A stretch of 35,501 nucleotides of DNA from Bacteroides sp. GTDB lineage: Bacteria > Bacteroidota > Bacteroidia > Bacteroidales > Bacteroidaceae. Positions 24,750-32,149 of this stretch are shown piece after piece (position 1 is the first letter of the stretch; every line of letters starts with the position of its first letter). The stretch lies in contig JASLCG010000069.1 of assembly GCA_030151885.1 (NCBI GenBank), positions 1 through 35,501 of the forward strand, written 5' to 3'. The position numbers and the translations under genes were made by a program. The notes below the pieces were generated by a model. The model did no database searches, was not told the DNA's origin, and saw only the letters and a program-made list of their open reading frames with translations.

Positions 24750-25382
24750 CTATATCCTATCAGCATCAATATATCCGTTCATTACTGCGTAGATAGTTAA
24801 TCCAGAGACAGACTTTATACCTAGTTTATCTGTAATATTTTTTCTATGAGTAATGACGGTAGTTTGACTGATATTAAGTTTGTTGGCTATTTCTTTATTG
24901 CTTAAACCTTTGGCTATTAGTGCCAGAACGTCAATTTCTCTAGGGCTTAAATCGTGCACTTTATGAGCCTCCATTGCAGTGTTATTTGTTGATAACCCAG
25001 GTTGGTGTCCATGCTTATGCAAGTTCATTAAATCTTTTATTACATCTTTCTCTGTCTGATAAATGTTTAATACTTGAACTCCAGATATTGACATTGGATG
25101 ACTTTCGGCTGCTAAAATAATGGTTCTTTTCTTTCTCGGTAAAAAAAAGAAGTTATGCTCAATATATATTTGTGAGGATATAAAATAGTGGGCATACATA
25201 TCTGGAGTGTCATCCATGAATTCTCCAAAGTTTTTAAAGACTCGAATAATAGCTATAGGAATTAGTTTTTCTAAAATGCCTTTTAGGCCCAATACAGTTA
25301 ATATATTGGGCTCTATAATTGCTATTTCTGGCTTTGAATGTCCCACTTTCATGTGGGGATGGTTATTTCGTATGTTATGCAT
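24750..25382 (-). CDS. LuxR-type regulator with degenerate receiver-like domain
   Basis: A 210-residue protein. The C-terminal part (about 145-210) is a clear GerE/LuxR helix-turn-helix: LSPREIDVLALIAKGLSNKEIANKLNISQTTVITHRKNITDKLGIKS. The N-terminal part begins like a response regulator (EIAIIEPNILTVLGLKGIL), but the acidic pocket is reduced to IIEP and the position expected for the phosphorylated Asp falls in YFISSQIYIE, with no Asp. It therefore probably does not take part in classical phosphorelay. ATG 25382 follows the radA stop by one base; TTG 25391 would overlap radA. It is the second gene after radA. Confidence 0.85.
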   Translation of the reverse strand: MHNIRNNHPHMKVGHSKPEIAIIEPNILTVLGLKGILEKLIPIAIIRVFKNFGEFMDDTPDMYAHYFISSQIYIEHNFFFLPRKKRTIILAAESHPMSISGVQVLNIYQTEKDVIKDLMNLHKHGHQPGLSTNNTAMEAHKVHDLSPREIDVLALIAKGLSNKEIANKLNISQTTVITHRKNITDKLGIKSVSGLTIYAVMNGYIDADRI

Positions 25383-25383
25383 C

Positions 25384-26748
25384 TTATCCAAATAAGTATC
25401 TAAAAGCTTGTTCTACTTTTTGTACAGGTATTAGCTCTATATTTAGATTGTTAATATTTAGGCCTTGTAAGTTGAATTTAGGTAAAATAAATCTTTTGAA
25501 GCCTAATTTATCAGCTTCTTTTATTCTTTGCTCTATTCTGTTTACAGGTCTTATTTCTCCTGAAAGACCAATTTCACCAGCTACACAAGTTGTTGTATCT
25601 ATTGCAACATCCATGTTAGAGGATAATATTGCACTGATTACAGCAAGGTCAATTGCTGGATCATTGACTTTTATACCACCAGCTATATTTAAGAAAACAT
25701 CTTTTTGTGCTAATTTAAAGCCGACTCTTTTTTCTAATACCGCTAGTAGCATATTCATTCTTCTAATATCAAAACCTGTAGCGGAGCGTTGTGGAGTGCC
25801 ATATACAGCACTACTCACTAAGGATTGTATCTCAATTAAAAAAGGCCTTACACCTTCTATGGCAGCAGCAATAGCAACCCCACTCATTCCTGCATGCTCT
25901 TGACTTAGCAATAATTCAGATGGGTTGTGTACTTCTCTAAGACCATCCTGGCGCATTTCATATATACCAATTTCAGAAGTGCTACCAAATCTGTTTTTTA
26001 TACTTCTTAGTATTCTGTAAATATGATGCTGGTCTCCTTCAAATTGAATTACAGTATCTACAATATGTTCTAAAACTTTAGGACCTGCTATACTTCCTTC
26101 TTTATTTATATGTCCGATTAAAATAACAGGGATGTGGGTTTCTTTAGCCATTCTTAGCAATAAAGCTGATGTCTCTCTTACTTGTGATAAGCTTCCTGGC
26201 GATGAGTCTACAGTTTCAGACGCTATAGTTTGTATTGAGTCTATTACTAGAAGGTCTGGTTTGATATCTTTTATATATCCAAATATGTTTTCTAATGATG
26301 TATCGCTAACAATATAACAATTGGATGAATCTTTATTTAGACGGTCTGCTCTTAGTTTTAATTGGCTAGAACTCTCTTCTCCGGAAACGTAAAGTATTTT
26401 CTTGTCTTTAATTTGTAATACTGTTTGTAGTATTAATGTAGACTTTCCGATGCCTGGTTCACCTCCTAATAAAACGAGCGACCCTGGAACCAACCCACCT
26501 CCTAGCACTCTGTTTAGCTCTTCATCGCACATGTCGATGCGTGTTTCTTGTGTGATATTAATTTTGTCTAAGGTGATTGGAGTATTTTTAGACTTGCCTG
26601 AGTCAAACACAGGGGCAGACTTACTATTCTTATTGACAGTGTGCTCTTTAAAAGTATTCCACTCTTGGCAAGCAGGACATTTTCCTACCCACTTAACAGA
26701 CTCATATCCACAATTATTGCAGAAATATATTGTTTTGCTTTTTGCCAT
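25384..26748 (-). CDS. radA: DNA repair protein RadA
   Basis: A 454-residue RecA-like ATPase that processes recombination intermediates and drives branch migration. Zinc finger Cys10-x2-Cys13...Cys24-x2-Cys27 at the N-terminus, Walker A GGEPGIGKST, Walker B-like LLVIDSIQT, the RadA signature KNRFGSTSEIG, and a C-terminal Lon-protease-like domain (NIAGGIKVNDPAIDLAVISAI, GEIGLSGEIRPV). Length is normal. I chose ATG 26748 (MAKSKT) as the usual family start; an ATG two codons earlier is in frame. It leads an operon with the LuxR-type regulator. Confidence 0.96.
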   Translation of the reverse strand: MAKSKTIYFCNNCGYESVKWVGKCPACQEWNTFKEHTVNKNSKSAPVFDSGKSKNTPITLDKINITQETRIDMCDEELNRVLGGGLVPGSLVLLGGEPGIGKSTLILQTVLQIKDKKILYVSGEESSSQLKLRADRLNKDSSNCYIVSDTSLENIFGYIKDIKPDLLVIDSIQTIASETVDSSPGSLSQVRETSALLLRMAKETHIPVILIGHINKEGSIAGPKVLEHIVDTVIQFEGDQHHIYRILRSIKNRFGSTSEIGIYEMRQDGLREVHNPSELLLSQEHAGMSGVAIAAAIEGVRPFLIEIQSLVSSAVYGTPQRSATGFDIRRMNMLLAVLEKRVGFKLAQKDVFLNIAGGIKVNDPAIDLAVISAILSSNMDVAIDTTTCVAGEIGLSGEIRPVNRIEQRIKEADKLGFKRFILPKFNLQGLNINNLNIELIPVQKVEQAFRYLFG

Positions 26749-27060
26749 AATCATCTAATATACATTATGATTCTGTAAAAGTAACTATTTTTTTTAGTAA
26801 AAATAAATCTTAAATTAAGTAAACGAATGAACAAAAAATATGTAAAATGCATTATTATTGTCAGATATGTATGTTAATAAATAAATCTTTTTGTTAGATT
26901 TATATAGTAATTTATATATATTTGTTGTTTGAGAATTCAGTATAGTTGTATTAACTCAATATATATTGACGAAATATATAGACTTTGTGATAATTATCAT
27001 TAAAATGATTACTAATTGATAGAATTAGTAAACTAGTTCAAATAAAAATAAAAAACAGGT
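26749..27060. other. AT-rich intergenic region between divergent radA and OmpA-family genes
   Basis: About 310 bases without a credible gene. It holds the promoters of both flanking genes, a small hairpin ATAAATCT-N7-AGATTTAT (26881-26903) with no T-run, a candidate -7 element at 26979-26987, and a short palindrome ATCATT-AA-AATGAT (26996-27009). Confidence 0.6.
26979..26987 (+). promoter_or_regulatory. Possible -7 element of the OmpA-family gene
   Basis: TAGACTTTG resembles TAnnTTTG with one extra base. Transcription would start near 26994 with a leader of about 65 bases that contains the palindrome at 26996-27009. Weak evidence. Confidence 0.3.
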
Positions 27061-28209
27061 ATGAAAAAGAGTTTTCTATTAGTTGCATTGGCTTTATTTA
27101 CTGTAGGTGCATCAGCACAAACTGACAGTAAAAAGGATAAGTACAAAGTTGAAACCAATGGTTTTTGGAGCAATTGGTTCATCGATGCAAGCGGTGGTGT
27201 TCAAGTTTATTTCGGAGACGGAGATAAAGAAGCTAAATTTGGTAAAAGATTAGCTCCTGCTCTAGATTTTTCTGTAGGTAAATGGTTTACTCCAGGCTTA
27301 GGTCTTCGTGTAGGTTACATGGGATTAAAAGCTAAAGGTGCAACTCAGTATGCAGAGGGTCATCACAGTACAGGTGTTGAAATTAAAGATGGTTTTTACA
27401 AACAAAAATGGAACATGGCTAACATTCATGCAGATGTAATGTTTAACCTTTCAAACATGTTCTGTGGCTACAAAGAGAATAGAGTTTACTCATTTATTCC
27501 TTTTGCTGGTATGTCTTTACTTCACTCTTACGATAGACCACGTACAAATGAATTTGCATTTACTGCAGGTTTAGTAAATAAATTTAGATTAAGTCCAGCA
27601 CTAGATCTTAATCTTGAATTCCGTGGAACTTTAGTAAAAGACGGTTTTGATTCAGAATTTGGTGGTAAATCTAAAGAAGGTATCGGTGCTGTAACTTTAG
27701 GTTTGACATATAAATTCAAACAAAGAAACTTCAAACGTTCTGAGCCAGTTTCTACAGGAATTAGCGAAGGTGAATTAAGAAGAGTACAAAATCAACTTCG
27801 TGATGCAATGGCTTACAATGGTCAGTTGAAAGACGAAGTAGAAGCTCTTAGAAATAAAAAACCAGAAGTTATTGTTAAAGAAGTTGCAGGAGACCAATCA
27901 AGAGTAGTATTCTTCCCAATTGGTAAGAGCGACATCTCAATCCGCGATATGGTGACTATTCGTCTTATTGCAGATGTAATGAAAAATTCTGATGATAATT
28001 CTGTATATACTATTAAAGGTTACGCTGATAGCGCAACTGGTAGTGCAGCATACAATGAGCGTCTAAGTCTTAAACGTGCAGAAGCAGTACGCGATGCATT
28101 AGTTAAAGAAGGCGTTAAAGCTTCAATGTTGAAAGTTGAAGGTATGGGTGGTGTTAAATCTGTATTTGGTAACGATAATAGATTAAGCCGCGTTGTAATT
28201 ATTAAATAA
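27061..28209 (+). CDS. OmpA-family outer-membrane protein
   Basis: A 382-residue exported protein with a clean signal peptide (MKKSFLLVALALFTVGASAQ). Residues 30-225 alternate as an outer-membrane beta-barrel (GGVQVYFGDG, APALDFSVGKWFTPGLGLRVGYMG, ending VTLGLTYKF). A short coiled segment RRVQNQLRDAMAYNGQLKDEVEALRNK follows, then the OmpA peptidoglycan-binding domain with VYTIKGYADSATGSAAYNERLSLKRAEAVRDALVKEGV. Codon choice and strong terminator suggest a highly expressed gene. Role: anchoring the outer membrane to the wall and possibly adhesion, as for major OmpA proteins of Bacteroides. Monocistronic. Confidence 0.93.
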   Translation: MKKSFLLVALALFTVGASAQTDSKKDKYKVETNGFWSNWFIDASGGVQVYFGDGDKEAKFGKRLAPALDFSVGKWFTPGLGLRVGYMGLKAKGATQYAEGHHSTGVEIKDGFYKQKWNMANIHADVMFNLSNMFCGYKENRVYSFIPFAGMSLLHSYDRPRTNEFAFTAGLVNKFRLSPALDLNLEFRGTLVKDGFDSEFGGKSKEGIGAVTLGLTYKFKQRNFKRSEPVSTGISEGELRRVQNQLRDAMAYNGQLKDEVEALRNKKPEVIVKEVAGDQSRVVFFPIGKSDISIRDMVTIRLIADVMKNSDDNSVYTIKGYADSATGSAAYNERLSLKRAEAVRDALVKEGVKASMLKVEGMGGVKSVFGNDNRLSRVVIIK

Positions 28210-28227
28210 TACAGAACGAAAATAATG

Positions 28228-28257
28228 AAAAAGGATGCCGGTTGGCATCCTTTTTTA
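28228..28257 (+). terminator. OmpA-family gene terminator
   Basis: Perfect stem AAAAAGGATGCC / GGCATCCTTTTT with loop GGTT and T-run, 18 bases after the stop codon. It lies only about 32 bases before thrA, whose promoter must overlap it or lie just after it. Confidence 0.88.
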
Positions 28258-28288
28258 TTTTATACAAATTTCAAAAATAAGTAAACTA

Positions 28289-30730
28289 ATGAAAGTATTA
28301 AAATTTGGAGGATCATCCGTAGCAACTGTAGAGTCTCTTGTTAAAGTGAGAGATATTATTCTTGCAAATGTTGGAAAGACACCAGTAGTTGTTGTCGTAT
28401 CAGCATTAGGAGGTATAACTGATCGTTTAATAGAAGTATCTAATATGGCATCAGAAGGTAACTTGACTTATGAGGCTTTATACAATAAGATTCGAATGCG
28501 TCATATGGATATGATAAATAGAGTACTTCATGAAGTTTACAATGAACAGGAGCTTTTAGAAAGTGTTAAAAGCTTGCTAGAAGAGCTCGAAAATATATTG
28601 AAAGGAGTTTATTTAATCAAAGATTTATCTCCTAAAACTTTTGATACTATAGTGAGTTATGGTGAGCGTTTATCTTCTTTAATTGTAGCTAGCTTTATAC
28701 CTGGAGCAATTTGGTATGATTCAAGAAGTTTTATTAAAACAGAATTTAAACATAATAAACATACACTAGATACAGAAGAGACAGCAATAGCTATTAGACA
28801 GAACTTTCTAGAATTACCTGCAATATCTGTTGTTGGAGGATTTATATCATCCGATAAAAATAGTGGAGATACAACAAACCTAGGTAGGGGTGGATCAGAC
28901 TATACTGCTTCTTTAATAGCTTCAGCTCTACATGCCGAGTGCCTTGAAATATGGACTGATGTAGATGGCTTTATGACTGCTGATCCTAGAGTTATAGATA
29001 AAGCATACACTATTGAAGAATTAACTTATGATGAGGCTACAGAACTATGTAACTTTGGTGCTAAAGTGATTTACCCACCTACAATATATCCTGTATGCCA
29101 TATAAATATTCCTATCTGGGTTAAGAATACATTTTCTCCTGAGGCCCCAGGGACGATTGTGACAGCTTATCCTAAAATGCAGTCTAAAAAGGTAATTAAA
29201 GGGATCTCTTCAATTGATAATACTAGTTTAATTACTGTGCACGGACTTGGTATGGTAGGTGTTATTGGTGTAAACTATAGAATATTTAAAGCTCTTGCAA
29301 AAAGTGGCATCAGTGTGTTTCTTGTATCTCAGGCATCATCAGAAAACAGCACATCAATTGGTGTGCGTGGAGAAGATACTCTAGCAGCTTGTAAATGTCT
29401 AGATATTGAATTTGCAAAAGAAATAGAGCTAGGACTTATTTCAAAGATGAGAGCTCAGGAAAATTTGGCAACTATAGCTGTTGTAGGAAGCAACATGAAA
29501 GGTGATGCAGGGGTAGCAGGTAAATTATTTCAGACATTAGGAAGAAGTGGTATTAATATCATTGCTTGTGCTCAAGGAGCCTCTGAAATGAACATCTCTG
29601 TTGTAATAGAGAGAAGCTTACTTAAGAAAGGAATTAATGTACTTCATGATTCGTTCTTTTTATCAGAATATAAAGAATTAAACCTTTTTATCTGTGGTAT
29701 AGGAACTGTAGGAGATAGTTTAATTAACCAAATAAGACAACAGCAAGTAAAACTAATGGATGAACAGCACCTTAAACTAAATGTAGTAGGAGTTGCGAAG
29801 GGGAGTAAACTATTGATAAATAGAGATGGTCTTCCATTAGAGAATTATAAAGAAAATTTAATAGCAAATGGTTTTCCTAGTTCTCCACAGATTTTAAAAG
29901 AAGAAATAATAAAACTCAATATGTACAACTCTGTATTCGTTGATTGTACAGCTAGTCATGAAATTGCAGAGTTATATTATGACTTTTTGAACCATAACAT
30001 ATCTATAGTAGCTGCTAATAAGATTGCTGCATCTTCCTCTTTTGAGAACTACTATAAGTTAAAAAAAGAGGCCTTAGAGAAGGATATTAAGTTTCTTTTT
30101 GAAACAAATGTTGGTGCAGGGTTGCCAGTTATAAATACTATTAATGACTTAATTAATAGTGGGGATAAAATCTTAAAAATAGAGGCTGTACTATCTGGAA
30201 CATTAAACTATATATTTAATAAAATATCAGCAGATACTCCATTAAGTAAAACTATAAAGATGGCTCAAGAAGAAGGGTATTCGGAGCCTGATCCTAGAAT
30301 AGATTTAAGTGGGACAGATGTTATAAGAAAGCTGGTAATATTAGCAAGAGAAGCTGGTTATCAGTTGGAACAAGAGGATATAAGCAAAGATCTTTTTATA
30401 CCTAATGAATTGTTTGAAGGGTCAATAGAGGATTTTTGGTCTAAAATAACAGAGCTAGATGGGCAGTTTGAACAACAAAGATTAGAGTTGGAAAGGGCGA
30501 ATAAATGTTGGAGATTTGTAGCCTCTTTTGATGAAGGTAAAGCTGCTGTAGGGTTACAAGCTATTACAGAAGATCATCCTTTCTATAGATTAGAAGGAAG
30601 TAATAATGCTATATTACTGACTACAGATAGATATAAAGAGTACCCAATGATGATTCAAGGTTATGGTGCGGGTGCTAGTGTAACTGCTGCAGGTGTATTT
30701 GCTGATATAATGAGTATTGCAAATATTTAA
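28289..30730 (+). CDS. thrA: Bifunctional aspartokinase / homoserine dehydrogenase
   Basis: An 813-residue fused enzyme catalysing the first and third steps of the aspartate pathway to homoserine. Residues 1-290: aspartokinase with KFGGSSVATVESL at the N-terminus, SALGGITDRLIEVS, LGRGGSDYTASLIA and EIWTDVDGFMTADPRV. Residues 310-460: paired ACT domains, likely threonine-binding. Residues 465-813: homoserine dehydrogenase, NAD(P)-binding ICGIGTVGDSLI (from 468), AANKIAASS, FETNVGAGLPVINT and LSGTLNYIFN. The frame is open upstream through the previous terminator, but only ATG 28289 gives the family start. Homoserine kinase and threonine synthase genes, which follow thrA in many Bacteroides, are absent here. 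Confidence 0.97.
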   Translation: MKVLKFGGSSVATVESLVKVRDIILANVGKTPVVVVVSALGGITDRLIEVSNMASEGNLTYEALYNKIRMRHMDMINRVLHEVYNEQELLESVKSLLEELENILKGVYLIKDLSPKTFDTIVSYGERLSSLIVASFIPGAIWYDSRSFIKTEFKHNKHTLDTEETAIAIRQNFLELPAISVVGGFISSDKNSGDTTNLGRGGSDYTASLIASALHAECLEIWTDVDGFMTADPRVIDKAYTIEELTYDEATELCNFGAKVIYPPTIYPVCHINIPIWVKNTFSPEAPGTIVTAYPKMQSKKVIKGISSIDNTSLITVHGLGMVGVIGVNYRIFKALAKSGISVFLVSQASSENSTSIGVRGEDTLAACKCLDIEFAKEIELGLISKMRAQENLATIAVVGSNMKGDAGVAGKLFQTLGRSGINIIACAQGASEMNISVVIERSLLKKGINVLHDSFFLSEYKELNLFICGIGTVGDSLINQIRQQQVKLMDEQHLKLNVVGVAKGSKLLINRDGLPLENYKENLIANGFPSSPQILKEEIIKLNMYNSVFVDCTASHEIAELYYDFLNHNISIVAANKIAASSSFENYYKLKKEALEKDIKFLFETNVGAGLPVINTINDLINSGDKILKIEAVLSGTLNYIFNKISADTPLSKTIKMAQEEGYSEPDPRIDLSGTDVIRKLVILAREAGYQLEQEDISKDLFIPNELFEGSIEDFWSKITELDGQFEQQRLELERANKCWRFVASFDEGKAAVGLQAITEDHPFYRLEGSNNAILLTTDRYKEYPMMIQGYGAGASVTAAGVFADIMSIANI

Positions 30731-30891
30731 TTGTGTTAGAAATAAGTTATTATACTTTCGTTTTTTTGAAAGCAATATATAGTGATTAATTGATAGCTCA
30801 GTTGTTTAAGTGATAATTTACAAAAAGTAAATTGGTTATATCTGTTCTCTATACTATAGTAATAGGTAGCCTATAAGTAAATGACTTAGAT

Positions 30892-30928
30892 AAAAAGAGC
30901 TCGGCATTTATTTTGCCGAGCTCTTTTT
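30892..30928. terminator. Convergent terminator between thrA and thiamine operon
   Basis: Perfect 15-bp stem AAAAAGAGCTCGGCA / TGCCGAGCTCTTTTT with a short loop and A/T flanks on both sides, so it works in both directions. The preceding 30731-30891 holds only a minor hairpin AATTTAC-AAAAA-GTAAATT (30815-30833). Confidence 0.9.
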
Positions 30929-30960
30929 TAATTATATATACAGGCTAAAGCTGTGTAATT

Positions 30961-31587
30961 TTACTCTTCCTCTTTTAAAGCGTGTGTTATATATACTAGA
31001 AAATCTCCGTCAGTATCTATTTCAATATAATCATCTGTTGCTTCATTGAGAGTACCTTCCCAAAGACTTTTAAAACCTCTTATAGGATACTTTAATCCAC
31101 TGCTATTCATGTTTTTACATCCAAAGTTAAAAATAGAGACTTGTTGTCTAGGAGTTACACCAGATTTAAACTTCAAGCTAGCAGGATAAAAAGTTCCATA
31201 TTCAGTAATCATTGATACATTACATACCTTATGATAATCCATCAGTAAACTTATGTTCCCTAAAGTATGATCTTCTCTTTTTCCTGTACCTCCTAAAATT
31301 TCTATATTACTGTATCCTTTTTCAATTAGATACATAACGGCTTTTGTTAAATCATTGGTCTCTTGATCTGCAATAGTTAATATAATATCCTTATAGAGGA
31401 CTTTATACTTTGGAGCTAAAGAGTCACCATCTCCAATTATGAGGTTAGGAGTTCTTCCACTAGCTAATAGGCTATTGGCTGCTCCATCGCAACATATTAA
31501 GAAGTCTGTAGAGTTTAGTTTTGATTGTGTAAACTCACTGTATGGGAATGTTCCATTTGCTAATACTATAGCGCTTTTATGCTGCAT
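30961..31587 (-). CDS. Thiamine pyrophosphokinase
   Basis: A 208-residue cytoplasmic enzyme converting thiamine plus ATP to thiamine pyrophosphate. Diagnostic segments: LICCDGAANSLLASGRTPNLIIGDGDSL (substrate and metal site), DQETNDLTKAVMYLIEKGY, and ILGGTGKREDHTLGNISLL. The C-terminal beta domain (YPIRGFKSLWEGTLNEATDD) is the thiamine-binding part. Its start overlaps the end of the transporter gene by 11 bases (31577-31587). As third gene of a TPP-riboswitch operon it traps imported thiamine as the active coenzyme. Confidence 0.95.
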   Translation of the reverse strand: MQHKSAIVLANGTFPYSEFTQSKLNSTDFLICCDGAANSLLASGRTPNLIIGDGDSLAPKYKVLYKDIILTIADQETNDLTKAVMYLIEKGYSNIEILGGTGKREDHTLGNISLLMDYHKVCNVSMITEYGTFYPASLKFKSGVTPRQQVSIFNFGCKNMNSSGLKYPIRGFKSLWEGTLNEATDDYIEIDTDGDFLVYITHALKEEE

Positions 31588-32149
31588 CTTTTTTCATTAA
31601 TTTTATCCAATAGTAGTAGCCAAAGATAGCTATAACAGTATAGATAGCATAAAGTCCAGCAGTAAAATAGAGTTCTTTATAAATGTATAGTCCTGAACTC
31701 ACAATGTCCACTACAATCCAAGCAATCCATTGCTCGACATACTTTTTTGTTAGCATCCACATCCCTACAATGCTTAGAGCTGTTGTAAAACTATCTAAGT
31801 ATGGTACATTACTATCGGTAAATTTTAATAAAATCCAAGAAATAACACCAAATGCAGTAATGAATGTGAGTGTAAAAATTAAGTAGTATTTATACGGAGT
31901 TTTAGTAATAGGAAACTCTTTATTCTCTTGTTTTTCCTGTTTGTATTTCCAGTAAATCCACCCAATAATAGCTGCTAAAAGATAGTATACATTTATCCCA
32001 AAGTCAGCATAAAGCCCAGCATCGTAATAAACGAATATGTAAATAGCAGGCATTATAGTAGCTGGTATCCATAAATAAATACTGCTTTTGTATTCAAAGT
32101 ATAGATATACCAGCCCTATTATTGTTCCTATAATTTCTAATATGTTCAT
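31577..32149 (-). CDS. pnuT: PnuC-family vitamin transporter, probably thiamine (PnuT)
   Basis: A 190-residue inner-membrane protein of the PnuC family, with about seven hydrophobic segments and the aromatic motif WIPATIMPAIYIFVYYDAGLYADFGINVYY followed by IIGWIYWKY. PnuC proteins facilitate diffusion of vitamin precursors that a kinase then traps. The family alone does not separate nicotinamide riboside from thiamine; the TPP riboswitch, the receptor upstream and the thiamine kinase downstream make thiamine the likely substrate. The start codon overlaps the receptor stop (TAATG at 32147-32151 on the minus strand), so translation is probably coupled. Confidence 0.9.
   Translation of the reverse strand: MNILEIIGTIIGLVYLYFEYKSSIYLWIPATIMPAIYIFVYYDAGLYADFGINVYYLLAAIIGWIYWKYKQEKQENKEFPITKTPYKYYLIFTLTFITAFGVISWILLKFTDSNVPYLDSFTTALSIVGMWMLTKKYVEQWIAWIVVDIVSSGLYIYKELYFTAGLYAIYTVIAIFGYYYWIKLMKKDAA

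Noticed and set aside
26989..27011. Fur-box-like sequence GATAATTATCATTAAAATGATTA
   Set aside because: Similarity is partial, the surrounding DNA is very AT-rich, and the downstream OmpA-family gene has no evident iron link; kept only as an unexplained palindrome.
28235..28288. Upstream extension of thrA through the terminator hairpin
   Set aside because: The extra codons are the terminator itself; the family N-terminus begins at 28289.
30815..30833. Hairpin AATTTAC-AAAAA-GTAAATT after thrA
   Set aside because: Weak, without a T-run, and a much stronger terminator follows at 30892-30928.
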